A stretch of 64,000 nt of DNA, from contig CALDCB010000008.1 of the NCBI GenBank assembly GCA_937937585.1, positions 248,001 through 312,000 on the forward strand, in the 5' to 3' direction. The first letter of the stretch is position 1; the number at the start of each line of letters is the position of its first letter. The position numbers and the translations under genes were made by a program. Below, one piece after another: positions 55,201-63,921 of the stretch. The notes beneath the pieces are model-generated. The model was not told the DNA's origin. It saw only the letters and a program-made list of their open reading frames with translations, and ran no database searches. Origin of the DNA: an uncultured Coriobacteriaceae bacterium. GTDB lineage: Bacteria; Actinomycetota; Coriobacteriia; Coriobacteriales; Eggerthellaceae.

Positions 55201-56232
55201 CTAAATCTGCTCTGCTAGATCGTAAATCAAGCGCTCGGACTTCTCCCAGCCCAAGCAAGCGTCAGTGATCGACTTGCCGAACACGCCGCCATCAACCGGC
55301 TGGTTGCCGTCTTCGATATAGCTTTCGATCATGAAACCGCGGATAATGCCCGCGATCTTCTCGGAGCGTTTGCAGCTTCCCAACACCTCGTTCACGATAC
55401 GCGGCTGCTCAAGCGGCCTTTTTCCCGAGTTGTCATGGTTGCAGTCGATGATCACGGCAGGGTTCTGATACTCGCCCGTGCAATATGCATCGGCCAAGCG
55501 CTCAAGGTACTCGAAGTGGTAGTTGGGGTAGTTCACATCGTCAAGCCCCTTGTAGCCGCGAAGAACCGCATGGGCGTACGGATTGCCCGTCGTAGTGACA
55601 TCCCAGTTGCGGTAGATGAAATTCTGCGGCTGTTGAGCTGCGTAAATGGAGTTCAACATGACGCTGGTGGAACCACCAGTGGGATTCTTCATGCCCACGG
55701 GGACCTCGACGCCGCTAGCAACCTGACGGTGATCTTGGTTCTCGACAGAACGCGCACCGACCGCCGAATAAGCAAGCAGGTCGAACAAGAAACGATAGTT
55801 GTCGGGATAAAGCATCTCGTCCGCAGTGAACAAGCCCGTCGTCTCGATGACGCGCAGGTGCATGCGGCGGATGGCCTTGATTCCCTCAAGCAGATCGACG
55901 CCGCCTTCAGGATTGGGCTGATGCAGAAGACCCTTGTAGCCCGTACCCTTAGTACGCGGCTTGTTCGTGTAAACGCGCGGGATGATGACCAGCTTGTCCT
56001 GGACCTTCTCGGCAACCTTCGCCAAACGGTTGACGTATTCAAGAACGGAGTCCTCGCGATCGGCCGAACACGGGCCGATGATCAGAAGCTTCTTATCGCT
56101 GTCGCCCGAGATCACGTCAGCAACCTGCGCGTCGAACGCTTTCTTCGCCTTGACAAGCTCGGGCGAAAGGGGCATTTCCTCGCGGATCTCCTGAGGAATA
56201 GGCAAGCGTCGTTTGTAGATCGTTGTTGGCAT
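55201..56232 (-). CDS. 3-deoxy-7-phosphoheptulonate (DAHP) synthase, class I
   Basis: The 343-residue AroF/G/H-type enzyme has the PEP and metal sites: IIGPCSADRE, PRVYTNKPRTKGTGYKGLLHQP, GARSVENQDHRQVASG, GMKNPTGGS and DCNHDNSGKRPLEQP. It condenses PEP with erythrose 4-phosphate as the first step of aromatic amino acid synthesis. An N-terminal extension of about 40 residues could carry feedback regulation. It is monocistronic. Confidence 0.95.
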   Translation of the reverse strand: MPTTIYKRRLPIPQEIREEMPLSPELVKAKKAFDAQVADVISGDSDKKLLIIGPCSADREDSVLEYVNRLAKVAEKVQDKLVIIPRVYTNKPRTKGTGYKGLLHQPNPEGGVDLLEGIKAIRRMHLRVIETTGLFTADEMLYPDNYRFLFDLLAYSAVGARSVENQDHRQVASGVEVPVGMKNPTGGSTSVMLNSIYAAQQPQNFIYRNWDVTTTGNPYAHAVLRGYKGLDDVNYPNYHFEYLERLADAYCTGEYQNPAVIIDCNHDNSGKRPLEQPRIVNEVLGSCKRSEKIAGIIRGFMIESYIEDGNQPVDGGVFGKSITDACLGWEKSERLIYDLAEQI

Positions 56233-56437
56233 ACTGGTTTCTCCGTACGTAAAAGTTAGCGCCCGTTAAGCGCGTATCAGGGATGGTAACACGTGCCGCA
56301 TGAGCGCGTTCGTGTTTCAGGAAAACACGCTAGACCCGTTGCCGAAATTTAACAAGAAGCGCAATGCGCTTGAATCAACAAGGCCCCGACATGTCGAGGC
56401 CTTGAGCGCTTACTTGAATAGCGGCTTTCCCGCTTGT

Positions 56438-56959
56438 CTAGATCGATTTCCCTAGAGCCTGGCAGAGGCGCTCGTAATGAAGAAACTTACCGCTTTTGCT
56501 CAGTTCAACGACATCATCCCAGCCGACCAGCGCAAACCCCAACGCCTCACGCTCTCTGATGTGAACATCCGACTCATTAAACGCCATGTTCACGTGATAA
56601 ATATCAACGAAATAATTGTCGCCGCGTTCAAGGTCGACGTTCTCGTACGAGTAGATAGGTTCGCCGGTTTTCCCAGCGATGCTCAGCCCCGTTTCCTCGA
56701 AAACCTCGCGCACAACAGCCGCGGCGGAGTCCTCGCCGGCGCATGCGCCGCCGCCGGGAACCTCCCACAATCCCGCCGCCCACTTCTTATCCAAAGCGCG
56801 CTGCGTGATCAGGATTTTTCCTTCTTCGTTCTGAATAACGGCGAGCACATACATCATGAACTCGCCTTCCTTCAGGAATATGCCCTTGCGCGGCTCGACG
56901 CGACCCGTCTTTCGATAGTCGGCGTCGTAGATATCGATCATTTCGTCGTTCGTTGCCAT
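56438..56959 (-). CDS. Nudix hydrolase
   Basis: The 173-residue protein contains a complete Nudix box (GGGACAGEDSAAAVVREVFE then ETGL, matching GX5EX7REUXEEXGU). The first 40 residues (MIDIYDADYRKTGRVEPRK) resemble the YfcD/Idi-like branch. The nucleotide or pyrophosphate substrate is not known. ATG 56959 (AGGGA, 5 bases) is chosen over a 66-codon longer frame. It follows the fbp gene by 76 bases on the same strand. Confidence 0.88.
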   Translation of the reverse strand: MATNDEMIDIYDADYRKTGRVEPRKGIFLKEGEFMMYVLAVIQNEEGKILITQRALDKKWAAGLWEVPGGGACAGEDSAAAVVREVFEETGLSIAGKTGEPIYSYENVDLERGDNYFVDIYHVNMAFNESDVHIREREALGFALVGWDDVVELSKSGKFLHYERLCQALGKSI

Positions 56960-57035
56960 GCTCTTCCCTGTTGCTTTCCCGCACTTCCCTCTTCTGCCGC
57001 ACCCTGAGCCCGTAGGCTCGCGGCACAACGCGCGT

Positions 57036-58436
57036 TTACAAAATGCGCTTCTCGACGATCTCGGCCGGTGCATCATCGCTTTCGGGCTGACCGATGAAGC
57101 ATAAAGTCGAAACTCGCTGGTCAGCCACACCGTCTTCGACAAGAACCATGCCGGCAAGGCCGGTGGTCTTGCGGTACGCCTTCGACATACCGCCGTCGAT
57201 CATAACGATCTTGCCGCCGCAACGGACAGGATTTTCGCCATCCTTAACTTTCACGGGAACATGACCGCACACGATGCGCGAGCACGCAGGATCCATCCCG
57301 AAATCACGGAACACGCCGTCAATAGCCGTCTCGTCGTCAAGCAGCGAGTAAAACGCATTCTTGACCTCTTTGCGAGCAGCCTTGTCGGCAATGTAGTAAA
57401 TCTCGAACGTCGCCATCTTGCTTTTCGCGAACAACGGCGAACCTTGGCCAAGCCACAGGTACCACAGCAAGTCACCACCGCGCTTCTTCGCTTCCTCGTC
57501 TTCGGAAAGGAACGCCTCGCGAACAACGAGGTCAACCTCGTCAAGAAGGGCCTTGCCCTTAAGCGGGCGACCCAAGAAATCAGTCTCCATCAGCGAGCCG
57601 TCGGCGTTCAGGGGCACGCATGCATGGAACACAAGGTCGTTCCCGCAAATGTGATACATCCCGCCCTTGCGCAGCAGCACGTCAATGTGGCGCTTCAGGC
57701 GCTCGCTGCTTTGGACGGACTGCTGCAACGCCGCAATGACCGTTTCCTCTTGATCGGTGAGCTTGTTCGGATCGGCAGGATCCACCGTGGGGAACACCGT
57801 ATCTGTAAGCGGGTATTCGGTTCCGTCAACTACTACGGTATTCGCAGCGAAGTCGATCGCGTTCATCAACTTGCGATCCTGAAGGTTGAAAGCTGGGTTC
57901 TCATCGATAAGCTGTGCTTCAACCTTGAACTGGATGATAGCCATGGCCTTTTGAACTTTGACGTTCAGCTCGACCAGGTTGTCAGGCAAGCCGTTGGTTT
58001 CTTTCAGACCGAACGCTACGCAAGGATCGTCGGCATAAGCGGTTGCGGCAAACTTCTCAAGCGGCGCACGATCGACGCCATACGCGTCAAGAATGTCGAG
58101 GTTGCCATAGCGTGCGCAATTGCGAACCACATGCGCGATGCAGCCACGGTTGCCAAGGGCTGCGCCCATCCACACCACGTCATGGTTGCCCCACTGGATA
58201 TCAAGGTTGTCCATGTCGGCGATCTTATCCATGATTAGTTCCGCGGCAGGACCTCGGTCATAGACATCGCCAACCAGATGGACGTAATCGGCAGCTCCAC
58301 CCAGACCTGCGCATTCGCCATCGACGATCTGCGAGAAGATCCTATTTTCGCCATGGGGGTCGGAGACGAAGAATACACGGCCTCCTTCATTGGCCTGCTG
58401 CAAAAGGTCCTTCGATCCGCACGCGTCAGCTTCCAT
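57036..58436 (-). CDS. fbp: Class III fructose-1,6-bisphosphatase, compact form
   Basis: The 466-residue protein matches Firmicutes-type FBPase III with metallophosphatase motifs SDPHGE (25-30), GDVYDRG (56-62), WGNHD (82-86) and CGHVPVKVKDG. In B. subtilis-type enzymes about 150 residues separate the SDLHGE and GDIYDRG blocks; here only about 26 do, and the N-terminal leader is also shorter, so it lacks some 150-200 residues of a usual 640-670-residue protein. All active-site blocks are kept. ATG 58436 has AGGAGG upstream. It should drive gluconeogenesis together with pckA. Confidence 0.9.
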   Translation of the reverse strand: MEADACGSKDLLQQANEGGRVFFVSDPHGENRIFSQIVDGECAGLGGAADYVHLVGDVYDRGPAAELIMDKIADMDNLDIQWGNHDVVWMGAALGNRGCIAHVVRNCARYGNLDILDAYGVDRAPLEKFAATAYADDPCVAFGLKETNGLPDNLVELNVKVQKAMAIIQFKVEAQLIDENPAFNLQDRKLMNAIDFAANTVVVDGTEYPLTDTVFPTVDPADPNKLTDQEETVIAALQQSVQSSERLKRHIDVLLRKGGMYHICGNDLVFHACVPLNADGSLMETDFLGRPLKGKALLDEVDLVVREAFLSEDEEAKKRGGDLLWYLWLGQGSPLFAKSKMATFEIYYIADKAARKEVKNAFYSLLDDETAIDGVFRDFGMDPACSRIVCGHVPVKVKDGENPVRCGGKIVMIDGGMSKAYRKTTGLAGMVLVEDGVADQRVSTLCFIGQPESDDAPAEIVEKRIL

Positions 58437-58804
58437 GCATTCCTCCTGTTCAAAAGCATGAACACGCTTGCTTTTTCGCCCGTCGATCGACAGGCGAAAG
58501 CCAGCGCATCGCTTAAGCTCAACAGCGTCTACTCTGGACGAAACCGCCAGACACACCGTCTCTCATTTTAATGCATTCGGACACTGCACCGATGCCGTGC
58601 CGACCGCCTCGGTCAGCGGTTCGCCGCCGTGACGTCAGGCGGGCAAACGCTCCAAGCGTCGCCCGCACATCAGCCACGCCAGCAAGCCCACCTTTCAACT
58701 GCGTCAGCAAATGCTGCTCCCCACCGGCAAACAGAAAGGCCGAGCGGCATTGCCACTCGGCCTTCATTGCGATTGTTATCGCATCGTAGCTTCTGCTACT
58801 TGTC
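58437..58804. other. Intergenic region fbp / SLC13
   Basis: Near the middle, GCGGGC (58639-58644) and GCCCGC (58661-58666) enclose a second stem ACGCT/AGCGT, a neat nested hairpin. The SLC13 terminator is at 58736-58764. The fbp promoter lies within about 58440-58560. Confidence 0.5.
58736..58764 (-). terminator. Terminator of the SLC13 gene
   Basis: AAGGCCGAG pairs with CTCGGCCTT with an inner GGCA/TGCC, followed on the minus strand by TTCTGTTT. Confidence 0.6.
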
Positions 58805-60274
58805 TTACAACATCACGCAAGCCAGCGGGTAAGCGAAGACGAGCATCAGAACGAACTCGGCGATGATGATGACGCCCGTGTACTTGTAGATGTCAGACGG
58901 GCGCAGCCACTCGGTGTTGGCGAACATCATTGCTGCGAACGGAGAAGCTGCCGGAGTGAACAAAGCGCAGGACAGAACGAAGAAGATGCTGACTGCGATG
59001 ACAGGCTCAGCAGCGACACCAGAGGTGGAGCAGTAAGCGAAGATGATGGTCTGGAAGATCATGCCGATAACCAGAGAGTTGCAGAGGTTGGTAAGAACCA
59101 TCTGGATAAGCAGGGCGAAGATGACGAACGTGAAGCCGCCCATGCCGGAGAACAGCGGGCTCAGCAGAGTCTTCAGGCCAGCGGTGATGCCAGTCTTCTC
59201 GTTGGTGAGGATCGAGCTAAGCATGATAGCGGCGACGATCAGGAAGAAGATGCCCCAAGAAACGCCCTTCTGGATGGACGGGCCAACCTGAACGACGGGC
59301 TTGCCGCCGATGTAAAGGCCGGCGAAAACGCCGCAGAAGACAACTGCCATGCCGATGATGTTCTGGTTAAGGAACGCGAAGAACGGGATGCTCTTGAAGA
59401 AGCTGGGCAGAAGCATGGCCAGGGTCAGGACGACGACGACCCAGAACAGAGTCTTCTGACGAGCGTCCAGCGGAGGCAGCGGGTTCTTGTTGAGCTCTTC
59501 GATCTTGAGGTTCTTCAGACGGCTTACGTCAGGACGGAAGATGAACTTGCAGATCAGGATGGCCATTCCCATGAAGACCAGGCCAACGATAAGCTCGTAG
59601 ATGAAGTACATGCCATCGTTCATGAAAGCAGGGTTGCCGGAGAGCTGACGGTAGTTAGCCAGCATTGCCAGGCCGTTGGACTTGTAAGGCGGAACTGCGA
59701 ATGCAGCCAGCGAAGAAACGACGACCATGATGACCATCAGGATGCTGTAGGGATCGCGATCCTCAGCCCTGTAACCAACCTGGTTGAGTGCTTCGTAAAC
59801 GATCGGCCACATAAGGATGACAGCCGGAGTAACGCCAACGAAGATGGACATTGCGAAGCAAGCAAGGCAAACCATGAGGGTGAAAATCCAAGGACGACCC
59901 TCGGAGATCTTGCGCGTAAGGAAGAAGCGGCCAATATGAGCCGTGATTCCCTCATGAGCAAGAGCACCGGCGAAGAGCATCATGAAGAAGACCTGAACGA
60001 CAACGGTGTTGCCGAAAGCCAAGCTCAAGACGTTGGCCATGCTGTCGTAGTCGGACAGACCGACCATTGCGACGCAGAAAACAGACGACCACAGAACGTC
60101 AACCGTGGTCCACAGGTACAAGGTACCCAAGAAAATGCCCAGGATCTGCATGCCAACGGCAGTAACAGGCTCCAGCGGCGGAATGAACCTGAAGATCATC
60201 ATGATGGCAAAGCCGATGATGAAATGGATGTTCTTCGAGGTTCCTAGTTGAAGGCCCTTCGAGGATTCTCCCAT
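58805..60274 (-). CDS. SLC13/DASS-family sodium:anion symporter
   Basis: The 489-residue transporter has about 12-14 spans. GNTVVVQVFFMMLFAGALAHEGI and GVTPAVILMWPIVYEAL, then a C-terminal half with AIMLSSILTNEKTGIT and LTNLCNSLVIGM, follow the inverted-repeat layout of DASS proteins with SNT-like clamshell motifs partly changed. The family carries dicarboxylates, sulfate or related anions with Na+. It stands 240 bases downstream of an aryl-sulfotransferase gene on the same strand, so an organosulfate or sulfate substrate is plausible. RBS GGAGGAAGGG. Confidence 0.82.
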   Translation of the reverse strand: MGESSKGLQLGTSKNIHFIIGFAIMMIFRFIPPLEPVTAVGMQILGIFLGTLYLWTTVDVLWSSVFCVAMVGLSDYDSMANVLSLAFGNTVVVQVFFMMLFAGALAHEGITAHIGRFFLTRKISEGRPWIFTLMVCLACFAMSIFVGVTPAVILMWPIVYEALNQVGYRAEDRDPYSILMVIMVVVSSLAAFAVPPYKSNGLAMLANYRQLSGNPAFMNDGMYFIYELIVGLVFMGMAILICKFIFRPDVSRLKNLKIEELNKNPLPPLDARQKTLFWVVVVLTLAMLLPSFFKSIPFFAFLNQNIIGMAVVFCGVFAGLYIGGKPVVQVGPSIQKGVSWGIFFLIVAAIMLSSILTNEKTGITAGLKTLLSPLFSGMGGFTFVIFALLIQMVLTNLCNSLVIGMIFQTIIFAYCSTSGVAAEPVIAVSIFFVLSCALFTPAASPFAAMMFANTEWLRPSDIYKYTGVIIIAEFVLMLVFAYPLACVML

Positions 60275-60439
60275 TACCCTTCCTCCTTCTTATTTCGGGG
60301 CACCCCCAATTGATTGCCCCGTTTCCCAATAGACAGTGCGTTTACTCTATCACACTTTCTACAAATGTCCTTCGCACGGTCTCCCTTATTGCACTTGCAC
60401 AAACCGCAAACCTGAAAATGAAAGCCTTTCGAAGAAACA

Positions 60440-60471
60440 CAGACGCGCCTCGCGGTTGCAAGGCGCGTCTG
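60440..60471 (-). terminator. Terminator of ASST-2
   Basis: An 11-bp stem CAGACGCGCCT (60440-60450) pairs with 60461-60471; on the minus strand a GTGTTTCTT run follows. Confidence 0.8.
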
Positions 60472-60514
60472 TCTCTTTCTCGGTCACATCGTCAAACGAT
60501 GTGTCGAACCATGC

Positions 60515-61939
60515 TTAGATGCCGGTTACGCAAGCAGCGATGTTGGTGTTGAAACCGTTAGCTCCCTCAACGGTGACGGCGTTGGTCTCGTAATCGCTTG
60601 CGAACGAGCCCTCAAGCTGGAACTTGGAGCAATCGATACGCGGGATCTCAACCTCTTCGGGCTTCTCAAGCTGCGGAATCCACTCGTAAGGAATACGGTA
60701 TGCACGGTAAATCAGGTTCATGCCGGCATCGGGGTACACGTACTCCCAAACAAGCTTCTGGTCCTTGGTGTACTCGCGCAGGATGGCCGAGCAGCCTTCG
60801 CAGATCAGCGTGTTGCCGTTGGGCAGGCGCTGTGCGTCAGACGTAAGCGGGCTGTAGAAGTAGTTGCCGTTGAAGTTGAAGCCGCCGCCGGAAGCGATGG
60901 GCTCGCCGGTGCACTCCCAAACGATCTCGAGCGTGGTGGGGTCGAACTCGACGACGCGCGAGGAGTCGCGGCGGGTGACCTTCAGGCCCTGCTTAGAGAA
61001 CTGGTTCGGCGCGCCGTAACCGGCCCAGCCGCCGTTGTCGTAGACCATGATGTTGCCCTCGCCCGGCAGACCCTTGGGGATCATGTGGGTGTGGTGAGGG
61101 CCTACGATGGTGCCGAACAGACGCAGTTCTTGGGTCTTGGTGAAGTCGGGGCCGACCTGCCACACGACGTCGCCGGACTCGTGGTCGATGATCCACATCA
61201 TGTTCATCTCGCGGGAGTCCATGATGATGTTTTCAGGCTTGAAGCGCTCGTCACCAGCATCGAACCACTTGTTCGGGCCAAGGTAGCTGCAGCAGTTGAT
61301 ATGGAAGAGGTCGCCCTGGCCCTCAGGGCCCGCGTTCTGCGTGTTGGGGTTGCGGAACATGGCGTTCTTCTGAACCTCATCGAAGCCGAACTGGTTGAAA
61401 TGTTCGACAGCGCTCCACTCCCAAAGGATGTTACCCTCGCGATCGATCTCAAGCAGGCGGTCGTCTAAAAGGTTCTGCGGGCTGATCTTCGGCTTCTTCA
61501 CGTCGTTGTGCGTAAGGACGAGCATCTTGTCGAAGTTGGGATCGGGCTCCTGGTCAGGGGCATAGTAGCCAACGGGGCTGCCAGAAACCTGATAGTCGTG
61601 ATGCTGGCGTGCGCTCCAGTAGGGCTCGCCGTCGTCAACGACTTCCTGGTTCTTGGTGAACTGCCACTCGATGTTGCCATCCCAGTCGACCATGGTAAGG
61701 TCCTGCTGATCCTGATAAGCGAATGCGGCACCACGGGTACGCAGGCTGCCGATGAGGTGACCGCCGGGAAGCATCTTCGCGGGGAAGCCGGCCATGTCTT
61801 TCCAGAAACGAACGATCTTGCCGTTCATGTCCAGCAAGATGATACCGTGACCCTTACCGACGAACAGGGTGTAACCGCTGTAAGCCTCTTCGGGGTAGTA
61901 AACCGTAACACCAGTCGGGTATACGTTTGGACGTCCCAT
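60515..61939 (-). CDS. Aryl-sulfate sulfotransferase family protein (paralog 2)
   Basis: A 474-residue beta-propeller ASST homolog, starting MGRPNVYPTG. The conserved set is H113-H114 (ARQHHDYQVSG), H213 (LFHINCCSYLGP), R243 (IIMDSREMN), H282/H283/H285 (GPHHTHMIPKG) and a C-terminal YRAYRIPYEW. It lacks a signal peptide. It differs from the other copies mostly at the C-terminus (ANGFNTNIAACVTGI instead of the EMAHCVEDLD type), so its acceptor pocket may differ. It has its own terminator and promoter region and is followed by the SLC13 transporter gene. Confidence 0.82.
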   Translation of the reverse strand: MGRPNVYPTGVTVYYPEEAYSGYTLFVGKGHGIILLDMNGKIVRFWKDMAGFPAKMLPGGHLIGSLRTRGAAFAYQDQQDLTMVDWDGNIEWQFTKNQEVVDDGEPYWSARQHHDYQVSGSPVGYYAPDQEPDPNFDKMLVLTHNDVKKPKISPQNLLDDRLLEIDREGNILWEWSAVEHFNQFGFDEVQKNAMFRNPNTQNAGPEGQGDLFHINCCSYLGPNKWFDAGDERFKPENIIMDSREMNMMWIIDHESGDVVWQVGPDFTKTQELRLFGTIVGPHHTHMIPKGLPGEGNIMVYDNGGWAGYGAPNQFSKQGLKVTRRDSSRVVEFDPTTLEIVWECTGEPIASGGGFNFNGNYFYSPLTSDAQRLPNGNTLICEGCSAILREYTKDQKLVWEYVYPDAGMNLIYRAYRIPYEWIPQLEKPEEVEIPRIDCSKFQLEGSFASDYETNAVTVEGANGFNTNIAACVTGI

Positions 61940-62242
61940 ATTCTTTCTTCCCTTCCTCTACTGCTTGCTTTCTCTACTATCTCTCCCTACGCGAACTCAG
62001 TGAGCGTGGGGCCCTTACCGCCCGTGCATCCACCGCCTCGAGTCGCGCAATGCCCACATCGTATCACAGTTCGCACATATTTGGCACACTTTTTCATCAT
62101 ACACGTTTCCCCAGTTCAGAATAAGAAAAGGACGGCAACTTACGATGTCGTCCTTTTCCGTTGCGCTCATTTTTGAAGGAACCGCTCCGTGAGTCGATGC
62201 CGCACTTGATGCGCGCATCGTTATCGAGCGATCGCCGTTATG
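61940..62242. promoter_or_regulatory. Promoter region of ASST-2 plus duplicated terminator cassette
   Basis: Next to the ASST-3 terminator (62126-62157) lies CTGGGGAAACGT (minus strand) and then a likely promoter with TGTGATACGATG. The same order, sequence CTGGGGAAACGT and TGTGGTACAGTG, recurs upstream of ASST-3 at about 63770-63835. Conservation of both parts points to segmental duplication of gene plus control region. Confidence 0.6.
62126..62157 (-). terminator. Terminator of ASST-3
   Basis: AAAAGGACG pairs with CGTCCTTTT; on the minus strand the hairpin is followed by TTCTTATT. A near copy at 63848-63875 ends ASST-4. Confidence 0.8.
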
Positions 62243-63670
62243 CTAGTCGAGGTCCTCGACGCAGTGAGCCATCTCGTCGTTGAAGGCATGTGCGCCCTCG
62301 ACGGTGACCGCGGTGGTCTCGTACTCGGAATGAGCTGCGCCCTCAACATGGAACTTGGTGTTGTCAGTGCGAGGAATAGCAATCTCTTCGGGCTTCTCGA
62401 GCTGCGGCACCCACTCGTACGGGATACGGTATGCTCGGTACAGCAGGCTCTGGCCAATGTCAGGGAACACGTACTCCCAAACCAGCTTCTGCTCGCGCGT
62501 GTATTCGCGGATGATGGCGGAGCAGCCCTCGCAGATCATGGTGTTGCCGTTGGGCAGGCGCTGCGCATCGGAGGTCAACGGGCTGAAGAAGTAGTTGCCG
62601 TTGAAGTTGAAGCCGCCGCCCGAGCCGGTCGGCTCGCCGGTGCACTCCCAAACGATCTCGAGCGTGGTGGGATCGAACTCGACGACGCGCGAGGAGTCGC
62701 GACGGGTGACTTTCAGGCCGGTCTTCGAGAACTGGTTCGGCGCACCGTAACCGGCCCAGCCGCCGTTGTCGTAGACCATGATGTTGCCCTCGCCCGGCAG
62801 GCCCTTGGGAATCATGTGGGTGTGGTGCGGGCCGACGATGGTTCCGAACATGCGAAGCTCGGGCGTCTTGGTGAAGTCGGGGCCGACCTGCCACACAATG
62901 TCGCCTGTCTCGTGGTCGAGGATCCACATGATGTTGCACTCACGCGAATCCATGATGATGTTATCGGGCTTGAAGCGCTCGTCGCCGGCGTCGTACCACT
63001 TGTTCGGGCCGACGTAGCTGGCGCAGTTGCAGTGGAACAGATCGCCCTGCCCCTCGGGGCCGGCGTTGCGAATATTCGGGTTGCGGAACATCGCGTTTTT
63101 CTGCTCTTCGGTGAAGCCGAACTGGTTGAAGTGGTCGATGACGCTCCACTCCCAAAGGATGTTGCCCTCGCGGTCGATCTCGATCAGGCGGTCGTCCAGC
63201 AACAGCTGCGGGGAGATCTTGGGCTTGCGCACATCGTTGTGCGTGAGCATCAGCATCTTGTCGAAGTTGGGATCAGGATCCTGGCCAGGAGCATAATAGC
63301 CAACCGGATTGCCGGTTACCTGGAAGTCGTGATGCTGACGGGCCATCCAGCGCTCGCCGTCGGGATCCTTCACCAGCTGGTTGCGATTGAAAGCCCATTC
63401 GACGTTGCCGTCCATATCGACCATGGTGAGATCTTCTTCGTCCTGGAAGCCGTTCTCGGCGGGACGGGTCGCACGAGAGGCGATCATGTGACCGCCCGGA
63501 AGCATCTTGGTGGGGATGCCGTACATCTCCTTCCAGTGACGGACGATCTTGCCGTTCATGTTGATGAGGTTGATACCAAGCTCAGGAGCCGAGAACAGCG
63601 TGTAGCCGTTCCAGCACTCTTCGGGGTAGTACACGGTGGTACCAGTCGGAAATACAGTTGGACGTCCCAT
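62243..63670 (-). CDS. Aryl-sulfate sulfotransferase family protein (paralog 3)
   Basis: A 475-residue ASST homolog (MGRPTVFPTG) with the same conserved His/Arg set as paralogs 1 and 2: ARQHHDFQVTG, LFHCNCASYVGP, IIMDSRECN and GPHHTHMIPKG. The C-terminus DEMAHCVEDLD is nearly identical to the partial copy at the window end and similar to ATMAHCVESLD-type paralog 1. It has no signal peptide or membrane span. It is the second of at least three copies in tandem, all on the minus strand and each with its own terminator, so each is probably transcribed singly. Confidence 0.83.
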   Translation of the reverse strand: MGRPTVFPTGTTVYYPEECWNGYTLFSAPELGINLINMNGKIVRHWKEMYGIPTKMLPGGHMIASRATRPAENGFQDEEDLTMVDMDGNVEWAFNRNQLVKDPDGERWMARQHHDFQVTGNPVGYYAPGQDPDPNFDKMLMLTHNDVRKPKISPQLLLDDRLIEIDREGNILWEWSVIDHFNQFGFTEEQKNAMFRNPNIRNAGPEGQGDLFHCNCASYVGPNKWYDAGDERFKPDNIIMDSRECNIMWILDHETGDIVWQVGPDFTKTPELRMFGTIVGPHHTHMIPKGLPGEGNIMVYDNGGWAGYGAPNQFSKTGLKVTRRDSSRVVEFDPTTLEIVWECTGEPTGSGGGFNFNGNYFFSPLTSDAQRLPNGNTMICEGCSAIIREYTREQKLVWEYVFPDIGQSLLYRAYRIPYEWVPQLEKPEEIAIPRTDNTKFHVEGAAHSEYETTAVTVEGAHAFNDEMAHCVEDLD

Positions 63671-63847
63671 ACCTGTTACCTCTTCCTCTGTTGTTTGCCT
63701 TGCTTCCCTTCTCGCGTCGACCCGACGTGATCGAACCGAGCACGACCTGCGCCCTCTCTCCTAAAGACGCAGTGACTCCACTGTACCACAGCCCGCATAT
63801 ACCCTAGGTACGTATATAGCGTACGTTTCCCCAGATCAAAATAAGAA

Positions 63848-63875
63848 AAGGACGGCACCTTACGATGCCGTCCTT
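63848..63875 (-). terminator. Terminator of ASST-4
   Basis: A perfect 10-bp stem AAGGACGGCA/TGCCGTCCTT is followed on the minus strand by TTCTTATTTT. It is a near copy of the ASST-3 terminator. Confidence 0.8.
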
Positions 63876-63921
63876 CCTTATTGCGTTACACGATGACGCT
63901 GCAACACGCCGTTGAATTCGA

